Shown piece after piece: positions 16,555 to 25,049 of a DNA stretch of 64,000 nucleotides (its first letter is position 1; every line of letters starts with the position of its first letter). Source of the DNA: Pseudomonas sp. MM213. GTDB taxonomy: Bacteria > Pseudomonadota > Gammaproteobacteria > Pseudomonadales > Pseudomonadaceae. The DNA lies in contig NZ_CP081943.1 in assembly GCF_020423045.1 (NCBI RefSeq), forward strand, positions 5,580,001 through 5,644,000, written 5' to 3'. The notes below the pieces were generated by a model that worked only from the letters and a program-made list of their open reading frames with translations, made no database searches and had not been told where the DNA came from. Position numbers and translations under genes: made by a program.

Positions 16555-16749
16555 TCAGCCAGCACGAAGAATCGAACGATCCACCCTCACCGCCAACCGA
16601 CCTGCACCGGGCTTGGCATCGAACACCACATCCCCATGCTTACCCACCACCGCTTTGGCAATGGCCTTGCCATCAGCCAGCAATTCCAGCGGCGCACCCT
16701 TCAGCGAATCGCCCGAAGCCAATTCCAGTTTCAGTTTGATAGTCATCAT
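16555..16749 (-). CDS. Small protein of unknown function, second gene of the LexA-box unit
   Basis: I do not recognise this 64-residue protein (62 to 64 depending on which of two adjacent ATGs is used). AAGGAGATCG directly before the ATG is a strong ribosome-binding site, and the gene starts 11 bases after the stop of the 434-residue gene, so the two are co-transcribed. The sequence (KLKLELASGDSLKGAPLELL, then KHGDVVFDAKPGAGRLAVRV) alternates hydrophobic and polar residues as in a small beta-sandwich or barrel. There is no signal peptide, membrane segment or cysteine. A role as partner, inhibitor or immunity protein of its neighbour is possible but unproven. Confidence 0.7.
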   Translation of the reverse strand: MMTIKLKLELASGDSLKGAPLELLADGKAIAKAVVGKHGDVVFDAKPGAGRLAVRVDRSILRAG

Positions 16750-16760
16750 CGATCTCCTTA

Positions 16761-18065
16761 TCAGGCCACGTTGCCAGTCGGGTTGTAGTCCTTGAGCAGC
16801 AGGTAAGTGCTCCAGCCCCACCAGTCATCGACGGTGGCGGTGTCATTCAGGTTATTGACGTCCTTGCGCCGCAACACCTTGTTGCCCTCGACCTTGAACA
16901 GCGGCGAGAAATTGCCCGTCGGGTTCAGTACCGCTTGCAGATCAGGCAGTTTTTTCAATGCCGCGAAACTGCCGGGCGACGGGGCGATGCCGCTGAGGTA
17001 CGTCGCGAAAATTTCATCCGCCGACACCTGGACCGCTAGATTGACCTGGGCGCGATTGGCGCTGTCGATTGCATCGAAGTAGCGCTTGTCGCCATAAGCG
17101 TGCCATTGAGCGCCGTCGCCATTGCGCACATTGAGGCCGAACTTGCTGTCTTCGTCGTGCATGAAGCGGGTAATCAACGAGCCCAGATCACTCGGCGTGA
17201 CCACCGCTGCCAACTGTTTGCGCGGCACCCGCAGGTGGCCGGCGGAAAACAGGTCAGTCAGGTAGTGATCGGCGAAAGCGTTCATCGCGTAAGCCAGTTC
17301 CAGCGACGCGTCATCGCCACTGTTGTGGGCGACCACCGCTTGTTGCAATGCCGCCGTATGCCCGGCGATGTAGGCCAGCAGTGCCCACTCGGCGAAGTGG
17401 TCAGCGTTGTTGGCGGCCAGTTTCAGGTAGCGGCCCAATGGATACAGGGCCGAGACGAAACTGCCGCCGCCGGTGATCTTGTTCCACTCTTCCGACAACG
17501 TATCACCCAGTGCGTCATACGCCTCGTGGGGCTGTTTGCCGTCCTTTATCGCCTGTTTAACCGCGGCGATTTCCTTCTGCATGACGCCGAGGATCAGCTT
17601 CGCTTCGGCATTTGATGCCGGCAGCACCGCCAGGGAATTGAAGGCCTCGTTAAAGCGCTGGATCCGGTCGGCGGCGGTTGCGCCTTCGCTGACCGGTTTG
17701 TCCGGGATTCCATAGAAATCACCGCCCAGTGCAACAACCTGCCCATACGTCAGGGCCAGGCCGTTAGGCAAATGCAACTCGACCTGCGAGGCTGTTATCG
17801 CCGGTGCATCCTTGACGAAACGCAGCAGCGTGTTATCGCCGATGGCGGTGTGTTCACCACCTTCGAACCTCAGCTGTGGCTTGCCTTTCAAGGCGTTGCC
17901 GGATGCAGGGGCGGATGGCTGGTGGGTGTCGGTCCGGTGCTCGTCGAGGCGCAGGACCAGATGGTCATTACCCGTAATGGCGATGCCGTTCTCGGTGAAC
18001 AGATCATCCAGCCCGGCAATGACCTGTTTTGGTTTTTCCTGAGGTTTTGTGTGTAGACCTGACAT
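16761..18065 (-). CDS. Putative zinc-dependent phospholipase C/P1 nuclease-like protein with LexA-type promoter
   Basis: This 434-residue protein carries HYLTDLFSAGH at residues 267-277, the HxxxDxxxxxH zinc-ligand spacing of bacterial phospholipase C and P1 nuclease folds. Candidate further ligands are Asp116 (GGDFYG), His223 and His236 (ADHFAEWALLAYIAGH) and His303 (MHDED). The C-terminus has a tryptophan-rich WWGWSTYLLL. There is no signal peptide, so it would stay in the cytoplasm unless released by lysis or a dedicated system. AAGGAGATAG precedes the ATG. Its promoter has a LexA box 41 bases before the start codon. The next gene, 11 bases on, encodes a 64-residue protein. The enzyme class rests on motif spacing alone; the substrate is unknown. 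Confidence 0.6.
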   Translation of the reverse strand: MSGLHTKPQEKPKQVIAGLDDLFTENGIAITGNDHLVLRLDEHRTDTHQPSAPASGNALKGKPQLRFEGGEHTAIGDNTLLRFVKDAPAITASQVELHLPNGLALTYGQVVALGGDFYGIPDKPVSEGATAADRIQRFNEAFNSLAVLPASNAEAKLILGVMQKEIAAVKQAIKDGKQPHEAYDALGDTLSEEWNKITGGGSFVSALYPLGRYLKLAANNADHFAEWALLAYIAGHTAALQQAVVAHNSGDDASLELAYAMNAFADHYLTDLFSAGHLRVPRKQLAAVVTPSDLGSLITRFMHDEDSKFGLNVRNGDGAQWHAYGDKRYFDAIDSANRAQVNLAVQVSADEIFATYLSGIAPSPGSFAALKKLPDLQAVLNPTGNFSPLFKVEGNKVLRRKDVNNLNDTATVDDWWGWSTYLLLKDYNPTGNVA

Positions 18066-18105
18066 TTCTATCTCCTTGATATGTCGTCGGTATGCTTCAA
18101 GATAA

Positions 18106-18121
18106 CTGTATGCATATACAG
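18106..18121 (-). promoter_or_regulatory. LexA (SOS) box
   Basis: CTGTATGCATATACAG fits the LexA consensus CTG-N10-CAG with an alternating AT-rich centre and flanking A/T (aa...tt). It begins 8 bases downstream of the -10 of the promoter for the minus-strand gene, so bound LexA would cover the transcription start. This predicts induction by DNA damage. Confidence 0.8.
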
Positions 18122-18129
18122 TTGTTCAG

Positions 18130-18157
18130 AGCATAGAGAAGATCTTTCCTACGTCAA
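18130..18157 (-). promoter_or_regulatory. Sigma-70 promoter of the LexA-box unit
   Basis: On the minus strand: -35 TTGACG (18157-18152), a 16-base spacer and -10 TATGCT (18135-18130). It points to the 434-residue gene and is followed directly by the LexA box. Confidence 0.7.
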
Positions 18158-18206
18158 GAAAATACTTTTCCGACGCATAAATTTTGGGTGCGGCGATGAA
18201 ATGCAG

Positions 18207-18234
18207 TTGACGGTTGTTTTTTAAGTTGTACGAT
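18207..18234 (+). promoter_or_regulatory. Sigma-70 promoter of the kdgD operon
   Basis: -35 TTGACG (18207-18212), a 16-base spacer and -10 TACGAT (18229-18234), about 70 bases before the kdgD start codon. The -10 lies inside the operator-like inverted repeat, so bound regulator would block polymerase. The promoter is back to back with the LexA-controlled one on the other strand. Confidence 0.65.
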
Positions 18235-18246
18235 GACCTACAACTT
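18223..18246 (+). promoter_or_regulatory. GntR-type operator upstream of kdgD
   Basis: A perfect inverted repeat, AAGTTGTA / TACAACTT, with an 8-base spacer (CGATGACC). Its size and TTGT...ACAA ends fit operators of FadR-type GntR regulators. A near-identical half-site lies upstream of the regulator gene at 15584. Confidence 0.7.
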
Positions 18247-18314
18247 CGGCGCAGGCTGAACGGTTTTCTCACACACACACACAAACAAACGTTGCTACCC
18301 AGGGTGTTCGAATA

Positions 18315-19226
18315 ATGAATCCACAAGAACTGAAGTCCATCCTCTCTTCCGGTCTGTTGTCTTTCCCGGTTACCGATTTCAATGCTCAGGGCGACTTCAA
18401 TCGCGCGGGCTACATCAAGCGTCTCGAATGGCTGGCCCCATACGGCGCCTCGGCTCTGTTCGCCGCAGGCGGCACCGGTGAGTTCTTCTCCCTGGCGGCC
18501 AGCGAATATTCGGAAATCATCAAGACTGCCGTCGACACCTGCGAAACCAGCGTGCCGATTCTGGCCGGCGTTGGCGGTTCGACCCGTCAAGCCATCGAAT
18601 ACGCACAGGAAGCCGAGCGTCTGGGCGCCAAAGGCCTGTTGCTGCTGCCGCACTACCTGACCGAAGCCAGCCAGGACGGCGTTGCCGCCCACGTTGAAGC
18701 CGTGTGCAAATCGGTGAAGATCGGCGTGGTGGTTTACAACCGCAACGTCTGCCGCCTGACCGCGCCGCTGCTGGAACGCCTGGCCGAGCGCTGCCCGAAC
18801 CTGATCGGTTACAAGGATGGCCTGGGCGATATCGAGTTGATGGTGTCGATCCGTCGTCGCCTCGGCGATCGCTTCAGCTACCTGGGTGGTTTGCCGACCG
18901 CCGAAGTCTACGCCGCTGCCTACAAGGCCTTGGGCGTACCGGTTTACTCCTCGGCGGTGTTCAACTTCATCCCGAAAACCGCGATGGATTTCTACCACGC
19001 CATCGCTCGCGAAGATCACGCCACCGTCGGCAAGATCATCGACGACTTCTTCCTGCCGTACCTGGACATCCGTAACCGCAAATCCGGTTACGCGGTGAGC
19101 ATCGTCAAGGCGGGTGCAAAAATTGCCGGCTATGACGCAGGTCCTGTGCGTGCGCCGCTGACCGATCTGACCGGCGAAGAGTACGAAATGCTCGCCGCGC
19201 TGATCGACAAGCAAGGTGCGCAGTAA
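18315..19226 (+). CDS. kdgD: 5-dehydro-4-deoxyglucarate dehydratase
   Basis: This 303-residue enzyme of the DHDPS/NAL class I aldolase family converts 5-keto-4-deoxyglucarate to 2,5-dioxovalerate (2-oxoglutarate semialdehyde), releasing water and CO2. It shows [12 protein letters not shown] near residue 50, the Schiff-base lysine Lys167 in IGYKDGLGD and a C-terminal [14 protein letters not shown]. Its length is typical. It is the first gene of the sugar-acid operon, with its own promoter and operator. The product is oxidised by the dehydrogenase encoded next. The ribosome-binding site is weak, but no better start lies nearby. Confidence 0.93.
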   Translation: MNPQELKSILSSGLLSFPVTDFNAQGDFNRAGYIKRLEWLAPYGASALFAAGGTGEFFSLAASEYSEIIKTAVDTCETSVPILAGVGGSTRQAIEYAQEAERLGAKGLLLLPHYLTEASQDGVAAHVEAVCKSVKIGVVVYNRNVCRLTAPLLERLAERCPNLIGYKDGLGDIELMVSIRRRLGDRFSYLGGLPTAEVYAAAYKALGVPVYSSAVFNFIPKTAMDFYHAIAREDHATVGKIIDDFFLPYLDIRNRKSGYAVSIVKAGAKIAGYDAGPVRAPLTDLTGEEYEMLAALIDKQGAQ

Positions 19227-19243
19227 CACACCCGATTAAACAA

Positions 19244-19269
19244 GGCCGCTGAGCAATCAGCGGCCTTTT
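19244..19269 (+). terminator. Terminator-like hairpin between kdgD and the dehydrogenase gene
   Basis: A perfect 9-bp stem (GGCCGCTGA / TCAGCGGCC) with a GCAA loop is followed by TTTTG, and the next gene's ribosome-binding site starts 5 bases later. It may partly terminate or attenuate transcription, or stabilise the kdgD transcript. Confidence 0.65.
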
Positions 19270-19285
19270 GCGTGAGGAGATTGTT

Positions 19286-20731
19286 GTGGCTGATACAAAG
19301 CGTTTCGATAACTACATCAACGGTGAATGGGTTGCCGGCAGTGAATACTGCGCCAACATCAACCCGTCCGAACTGACCGACACCATCGGTGAATACGCCA
19401 AGGCTGATCTGGCCCAGGTCCACGCCGCCATCGACGCCGCTCGTGCTGCGTTCCCGGCCTGGTCGACCTCGGGCATTCAAGCCCGCCACGACTCGCTGGA
19501 TAAAGTCGGTACTGAAATCCTCGCTCGCCGCGAAGAACTCGGCACCTTGCTGGCTCGGGAAGAGGGCAAGACCCTGCCTGAAGCCATCGGCGAAGTGACC
19601 CGCGCCGGTAACATCTTCAAGTTCTTCGCCGGTGAAACCCTGCGTCTGTCCGGCGACTACTTGCCGTCGGTACGTCCGGGCGTCAACGTCGAAGTCACTC
19701 GCGAAGCCTTGGGCGTGGTTGGCCTGATCACCCCGTGGAACTTCCCGATCGCCATCCCTGCGTGGAAAATCGCCCCGGCCCTGGCCTACGGCAACTGCGT
19801 CGTGCTGAAACCGGCGGATCTGGTGCCGGGTTGCGCCTGGGCGCTGGCTGAAATCATCTCCCGCGCAGGCTTCCCGGCCGGCGTGTTCAACCTGGTGATG
19901 GGCAGCGGTCGCGTGGTTGGCGATGCAATGGTTCAGAGCCGGAAAGTCGATGGCATCAGCTTCACCGGTTCCGTCGGTGTCGGTCGTCAGATCGCCGTCA
20001 GCTGCGTGTCGCGCCAGGCCAAGGTTCAGCTGGAAATGGGTGGCAAGAACCCGCAGATCATCCTCGACGACGCCGACCTCAAGCAAGCGGTCGAACTGTC
20101 GGTACAGAGCGCGTTCTACTCCACCGGCCAGCGTTGCACCGCTTCCAGCCGCTTCATCGTCACTGCCGGCATCCACGACAAGTTCGTCGAAGCGATGGCC
20201 GAGCGCATGAAGTCGATCAAGGTCGGCCACGCGCTGAAAACCGGCACCGACATTGGACCGGTGGTCTCGCAAGCTCAGCTTGAACAGGACATGAAGTACA
20301 TCGACATCGGTCAGTCCGAAGGTGCACGTCTGGTCAGCGGCGGCGGTCTGGTGACCTGCGACACCGAAGGCTACTACCTCGCGCCTACGCTGTTTGCCGA
20401 CAGCGAAGCGGCGATGCGCATCAGTCGCGAAGAGATCTTCGGCCCGGTGGCCAACATCGTTCGCGTGGCGGATTACGACGCTGCACTGGCCATGGCCAAC
20501 GACACCGAATTCGGTCTGTCGGCGGGCATCGCCACCACGTCGCTGAAGTACGCCAACCACTTCAAACGCCACTCCCAGGCCGGGATGGTGATGGTCAACC
20601 TGCCGACGGCGGGCGTGGATTACCACGTTCCATTCGGTGGGCGTAAAGGTTCATCCTATGGTTCCCGCGAGCAAGGTCGCTACGCGCAAGAGTTCTACAC
20701 GGTTGTGAAGACCTCCTACATCGGTTCCTGA
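19286..20731 (+). CDS. 2,5-dioxovalerate (alpha-ketoglutaric semialdehyde) dehydrogenase
   Basis: This 481-residue NAD(P)+-dependent aldehyde dehydrogenase oxidises 2-oxoglutarate semialdehyde to 2-oxoglutarate, the last step of glucarate/galactarate breakdown. It shows LITPWNFPIAIPAWK, the cofactor region FTGSVGVGRQI, the general base Glu250 in LEMGGKN and the nucleophile Cys284 in GQRCTAS. I chose a GTG start at 19286 because GAGGAGA lies 5 bases before it; an in-frame TTG further up would overlap that site. It lies 59 bases after kdgD, with a hairpin between. The specific substrate is inferred from the neighbours. Confidence 0.9.
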   Translation: MADTKRFDNYINGEWVAGSEYCANINPSELTDTIGEYAKADLAQVHAAIDAARAAFPAWSTSGIQARHDSLDKVGTEILARREELGTLLAREEGKTLPEAIGEVTRAGNIFKFFAGETLRLSGDYLPSVRPGVNVEVTREALGVVGLITPWNFPIAIPAWKIAPALAYGNCVVLKPADLVPGCAWALAEIISRAGFPAGVFNLVMGSGRVVGDAMVQSRKVDGISFTGSVGVGRQIAVSCVSRQAKVQLEMGGKNPQIILDDADLKQAVELSVQSAFYSTGQRCTASSRFIVTAGIHDKFVEAMAERMKSIKVGHALKTGTDIGPVVSQAQLEQDMKYIDIGQSEGARLVSGGGLVTCDTEGYYLAPTLFADSEAAMRISREEIFGPVANIVRVADYDAALAMANDTEFGLSAGIATTSLKYANHFKRHSQAGMVMVNLPTAGVDYHVPFGGRKGSSYGSREQGRYAQEFYTVVKTSYIGS

Positions 20732-20745
20732 TTCACGCAATACCT

Positions 20746-20843
20746 GTAGGAGCCGGCTTGCTGGCGATCGCATCACCACGGTGTAAATGACACACCGAGG
20801 TGCCTGCATCGCCAGCAATCGAGCGTCGACCGGCCGTTCCTAC
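20746..20843. repeat. Inverted REP pair inside the glucarate operon
   Basis: GTAGGAGCCGGCTTGC at the left and a degraded inverted copy ending CCGTTCCTAC at the right lie between the dehydrogenase and transporter genes. REP pairs inside operons can block 3'-5' mRNA decay or terminate part of the transcripts. Confidence 0.75.
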
Positions 20844-20892
20844 AGAACATCGTTATTACCCGCATAAAAATAATCAGTGGGAGTACATCTAC

Positions 20893-22260
20893 ATGCAAGC
20901 GACCAAGCCGACCCACGTCCGCTATTTGATTTTGCTCATGCTTTTTCTGGTGACCACGATCAACTACGCCGACCGGGCTACCATCGCAATCGCCGGCTCC
21001 AGCCTGCAAAAAGACCTCGGCATCGACGCGGTCACCCTCGGTTACATCTTCTCCGCATTCGGTTGGGCCTACGTGGCCGGGCAAATTCCCGGTGGCTGGC
21101 TGCTGGACCGTTTCGGCTCGAAAAAAATCTACGCGCTGAGCATTTTCACCTGGTCATTGTTCACCGTGCTGCAGGGCTATGTCGGCGAGTTCGGCATGTC
21201 CACGGCAGTGGTTGCGCTGTTCATGCTGCGCTTCCTGGTGGGCCTGGCCGAAGCGCCATCCTTCCCTGGTAACGCACGCATCGTGGCCGCCTGGTTCCCG
21301 ACCGCTGAACGCGGCACCGCCTCGGCGATCTTCAACTCGGCGCAATACTTTGCCACCGTGTTGTTCGCGCCGCTGATGGGCTGGATCGTCTACAGCTTCG
21401 GCTGGCAGCACGTGTTCATCGTGATGGGCGTGATCGGCATCATCTTCTCGGGCATCTGGCTGAAGGTGATCTACAGCCCACGCCAGCACCCGATGATCAA
21501 CGACGCTGAGTTCAAACACATCGCCGACAACGGCGGCATGGTCGATATGGACCAGGACAAAGGCAAAGGCAAAAAAAGCGACGGTCCGAAGTGGGACTAC
21601 ATCCGCCAGTTGCTGACCAACCGCATGATGCTCGGCGTGTACCTGGGCCAATACTGCATCAACGGCATCACCTACTTCTTCCTGACCTGGTTCCCGGTGT
21701 ACCTGGTGCAAGAACGCGGCATGACCATCCTCAAGGCTGGTTTCATCGCCTCGTTGCCGGCGATCTGCGGTTTCATCGGTGGTGTGCTCGGCGGGGTGAT
21801 TTCCGACTACCTGCTGCGCAAGGGCCATTCCCTGACCTTTGCTCGCAAGGCGCCGATCATCGCGGGCTTGCTGGTTTCCAGCAGCATCGTGGCTTGCAAC
21901 TATGTCGATGTTGAATGGATGGTCGTGGGCTTCATGGCCTTGGCTTTCTTCGGCAAAGGCGTGGGTGCGCTGGGTTGGGCAGTCGTGTCCGATACCTCGC
22001 CGAAACAGATTGCCGGTCTCAGCGGGGGCCTGTTCAACACCTTCGGCAACATCGCGTCGATTACCACGCCGATCGTCATCGGCTACATCATCAGCTCCAC
22101 CGGTTCGTTCAAGTGGGCACTGGTGTTTGTCGGTTGCAACGCACTGGTTGCAGTGTTCAGCTACCTGGTGATCGTTGGCCCGATCAAACGTGTGGTGCTC
22201 AAAGAGCCACCGGTCAGCGGCCCTGAAACAAACAACAAATTGTCACAAGCGCATTCCTGA
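20893..22260 (+). CDS. gudP: MFS transporter for glucarate/galactarate (GudP-like)
   Basis: This 455-residue protein has about twelve membrane helices of the major facilitator superfamily. The first shows [19 protein letters not shown], a signature of the anion:cation symporter family that includes GudP and GarP, and [10 protein letters not shown] sits in the loop between helices 2 and 3. It is expected to bring glucarate or galactarate in with protons. The ATG at 20893 is chosen because GGGAG lies upstream and the family N-terminus begins there. It is followed 11 bases later by garD. Confidence 0.88.
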   Translation: MQATKPTHVRYLILLMLFLVTTINYADRATIAIAGSSLQKDLGIDAVTLGYIFSAFGWAYVAGQIPGGWLLDRFGSKKIYALSIFTWSLFTVLQGYVGEFGMSTAVVALFMLRFLVGLAEAPSFPGNARIVAAWFPTAERGTASAIFNSAQYFATVLFAPLMGWIVYSFGWQHVFIVMGVIGIIFSGIWLKVIYSPRQHPMINDAEFKHIADNGGMVDMDQDKGKGKKSDGPKWDYIRQLLTNRMMLGVYLGQYCINGITYFFLTWFPVYLVQERGMTILKAGFIASLPAICGFIGGVLGGVISDYLLRKGHSLTFARKAPIIAGLLVSSSIVACNYVDVEWMVVGFMALAFFGKGVGALGWAVVSDTSPKQIAGLSGGLFNTFGNIASITTPIVIGYIISSTGSFKWALVFVGCNALVAVFSYLVIVGPIKRVVLKEPPVSGPETNNKLSQAHS

Positions 22261-22271
22261 GGAGCGGCGTC

Positions 22272-23825
22272 ATGCAGTTGATTGAACATTCCGACTCGCC
22301 GCGCTACATCCGCCTGCACGAGCGAGACAACGTCGTGATCGTGGTCAACGATCAGGGCGTGCCGGCGGGCACCGAGTTTCCCGATGGCCTGGTCACCGTG
22401 GACTTCGTGCCGCAGAGCCACAAGGTCACCCTCGAGGACATTCCCGAGGGCGGCCAGGTGATTCGTTACGGCCAGACCATTGGCTACGCGTTGCAGCCGA
22501 TTCCGCGCGGCAGTTGGGTCAAGGAAGATCAACTGCGCATGCCCACCGCGCCACCGCTGGACAGCTTGCCGCTGTCCACCGAGGTGCCGGCGGCGCAGGC
22601 ACCGCTGGAAGGCTTTACGTTCGAGGGTTATCGCAACGCCGACGGGACCGTCGGCACGCGCAACATTCTCGGGATTACCACCACGGTGCAGTGCGTCACC
22701 GGCGTTCTGGATCATGCGGTCAAGCGCATCAAGGACGAGTTGCTGCCCAAGTACCCGAACGTCGATGACGTGGTTGCGTTGACTCACAGCTACGGCTGCG
22801 GCGTGGCAATCACCGCGACGGATGCGTACATCCCGATCCGCACCGTGCGTAACCTGGCGCGCAATCCGAACCTGGGCGGCGAAGCGCTGGTGATCAGCCT
22901 GGGCTGCGAGAAATTGCAGGCCGGGCAGGTGATGCACGAGAACGACAGCTCGGTGGATTTGAGCGATCCGTGGCTGTATCGCTTGCAGGATTCGAGTCAC
23001 GGTTTCACCGAAATGATCGAGCAGATCATGGCCCTGGCCGAGACTCGATTGAAGAAGCTCGATCAACGTCGCCGGGAAACCGTGCCGGCGTCCGAACTGA
23101 TTCTCGGCATGCAGTGTGGTGGCAGCGATGCGTTCTCCGGCATCACCGCCAACCCGGCGCTGGGTTACGCCTCTGACCTGTTGCTGCGCGCCGGTGCGAC
23201 GGTGATGTTTTCCGAAGTCACCGAAGTGCGCGACGCGATTTACCTGCTGACGTCCCGCGCCGAAACCGAGGAAGTCGCTCAGGAACTGGTGCGGGAAATG
23301 GACTGGTACGACCGTTACCTGGCCAAGGGCGAAGCGGATCGCAGCGCCAACACCACGCCGGGCAACAAGAAGGGCGGGTTGTCGAACATTGTCGAGAAAT
23401 CCCTTGGGTCGATCGTCAAATCCGGCAGCAGCGCGATCAACGGCGTGCTGGGCCCTGGCGAGCGCTTCAAGCGCAAAGGCCTGATTTTCTGTGCGACCCC
23501 GGCCAGCGATTTTGTCTGCGGGACGTTGCAACTGGCGGCCGGGATGAACCTGCACGTGTTCACCACCGGGCGTGGCACGCCGTATGGCCTGGCGATGGCG
23601 CCGGTGGTGAAGGTATCGACCCGGACCGAACTGGCGCAGCGCTGGCCGGACCTGATCGACATCGATGCCGGGCGGATTGCGACTGGACGGGCGTCGATCG
23701 AGGATCTCGGGTGGGAGTTGTTTCACTACTACCTGGACGTGGCCAGCGGGAAGAAACAGACGTGGTCGGAGCGGCACAAGCTGCATAACGACATTACCCT
23801 GTTCAACCCTGCGCCGATCACGTAA
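22272..23825 (+). CDS. garD: Galactarate dehydratase
   Basis: This 517-residue enzyme of the UxaA/GarD family removes water from galactarate to give 5-keto-4-deoxyglucarate, the substrate of KdgD. It has the SAF domain at the N-terminus ([23 protein letters not shown]) and the long catalytic part with [21 protein letters not shown] and [19 protein letters not shown], which contain the conserved cysteines and serines. GAGGAGC precedes the ATG. It is the last gene of the operon. No glucarate dehydratase (gudD) is in the window; if glucarate is used, that enzyme must be encoded elsewhere. Confidence 0.93.
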   Translation: MQLIEHSDSPRYIRLHERDNVVIVVNDQGVPAGTEFPDGLVTVDFVPQSHKVTLEDIPEGGQVIRYGQTIGYALQPIPRGSWVKEDQLRMPTAPPLDSLPLSTEVPAAQAPLEGFTFEGYRNADGTVGTRNILGITTTVQCVTGVLDHAVKRIKDELLPKYPNVDDVVALTHSYGCGVAITATDAYIPIRTVRNLARNPNLGGEALVISLGCEKLQAGQVMHENDSSVDLSDPWLYRLQDSSHGFTEMIEQIMALAETRLKKLDQRRRETVPASELILGMQCGGSDAFSGITANPALGYASDLLLRAGATVMFSEVTEVRDAIYLLTSRAETEEVAQELVREMDWYDRYLAKGEADRSANTTPGNKKGGLSNIVEKSLGSIVKSGSSAINGVLGPGERFKRKGLIFCATPASDFVCGTLQLAAGMNLHVFTTGRGTPYGLAMAPVVKVSTRTELAQRWPDLIDIDAGRIATGRASIEDLGWELFHYYLDVASGKKQTWSERHKLHNDITLFNPAPIT

Positions 23826-23840
23826 GACCGCGTCATCGTT

Positions 23841-23924
23841 CTTCGCGGGCAAGTCGGGTCGCCGCACCGCTCGCTCCTACAGGTCCGGTGATCTTCTGTA
23901 GGAGCGAGGCTTGCCCGCGAAGGC
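23841..23924. repeat. REP pair with extended left copy
   Basis: The inverted left copy contains the extra block (GGGTCGCCGCACCGC) seen at 15470 and 39410; the right copy is the plain GTAGGAGCGAGGCTTGCCCG. The pair follows the garD stop. Confidence 0.85.
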
Positions 23925-23999
23925 TTTCTACCAGACGCCAACGTCTTGGGTGGCTTATCATTAGCCCCCTAACGACGCCCACCCAAGGTGACCCCCGGC

Positions 24000-24941
24000 A
24001 TGCTGGCTATCTTCCTCGAAACCCTGAACATCACCGCGCCGGTGTTTGCCATGCTGTTTCTGGGCGTGCTGCTAAAGCGTATCAACTGGATCAACGACAA
24101 TTTCATCCACACTGCGTCGGCTCTGGTGTTCAACGTCACCATGCCGGCGTTGCTGTTTCTGGGCATCCTGCATGCCGACTTGCACGCCGCGCTGCAACCG
24201 TCGCTGCTGATCTATTTTTCGATTGCCACGCTGGTCAGCTTCGCCATCGCCTGGGGCTGGGCGATCTGGAAGTGCCCACGTGAAGACCGCGGGATTTACA
24301 CCCAGGGTGCGTTTCGCGGCAACAACGGCGTTATCGGCCTCGCGCTGGCAGCGAGCATGTACGGCGATTACGGAATTTCCCTCGGCGCGATTCTCGCGGC
24401 ACTGGTGATCCTGTTTTACAACACGCTGTCGACCATTGTGCTGGCGGTGTACAGCCCGGTGATCAAGTCCGACCCGTGGAGTATCTGCAAAAGCGTGATG
24501 AACAACCCGCTGATCATCAGCGTGTTTGCGGCGGCGCCGTTCGCGTATTTCAATATTGCCTTGCCGGGCTGGCTGGAGAAGTCCGGGCAGTACCTGGCGC
24601 AAACCACGTTGCCCTTGGCGTTGATCTGCATCGGCGGCACGCTGTCGCTGGCGGCGATGCGCAAAAGCGGCCACATGGCACTCAGCTCCAGCCTGGTGAA
24701 GATGATCGGCCTGCCGGTGCTGGCGACGCTGGGTGCATGGCTCTGGGGTTTTCGCGGGGCGGAGTTGGGGATTCTGTTCCTGTACTTCGGCAGCCCGACC
24801 GCGGCGGCCAGTTTTGTCATGGCGCGTCAGGCCGATGGCAATCATGAACTGGCAGCGGCGATCATTGTGATCACCACGCTGATGGCGGCGGTGACCACCA
24901 ATATCGGGATCTTTTTGTTGCAGTGGGGTGGGTGGATCTAG
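24000..24941 (+). CDS. AEC (auxin efflux carrier) family transporter
   Basis: This 313-residue membrane protein has about ten hydrophobic helices in two repeats, with the family's features NVTMPALLFLGIL, RGNNGVIGLALAASMYGDYG and a C-terminal GSPTAAASFVMARQ. AEC proteins in bacteria move small organic anions such as malate or malonate; the substrate cannot be told. I prefer the ATG at 24000 (AAGGTG 10 bases upstream) over a GTG at 23988. It is separated from garD by a REP pair, so it is probably a single-gene unit. Confidence 0.85.
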   Translation: MLAIFLETLNITAPVFAMLFLGVLLKRINWINDNFIHTASALVFNVTMPALLFLGILHADLHAALQPSLLIYFSIATLVSFAIAWGWAIWKCPREDRGIYTQGAFRGNNGVIGLALAASMYGDYGISLGAILAALVILFYNTLSTIVLAVYSPVIKSDPWSICKSVMNNPLIISVFAAAPFAYFNIALPGWLEKSGQYLAQTTLPLALICIGGTLSLAAMRKSGHMALSSSLVKMIGLPVLATLGAWLWGFRGAELGILFLYFGSPTAAASFVMARQADGNHELAAAIIVITTLMAAVTTNIGIFLLQWGGWI

Positions 24942-24970
24942 CTTCAGATTCTCTGTGCGCTTTAGATCCA

Positions 24971-25040
24971 TTCGCGGGCGAGCCTCGCTCCTACAGAAGG
25001 TCATCGAACGTGTAGGAGCGAGGCTTGCCCGCGAAAGCGG
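24971..25040. repeat. Inverted REP pair (GCGAGGCTTGCC type)
   Basis: Two inverted copies around GTAGGAGCGAGGCTTGCCCG lie between the converging transporter gene and pcaC-like gene. Confidence 0.9.
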
Positions 25041-25049
25041 CGGACCTGC

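Noticed and set aside
22161..23867. Long antisense frame opposite garD
   Set aside because: It lies fully over a well-supported gene, without start context or known domain.
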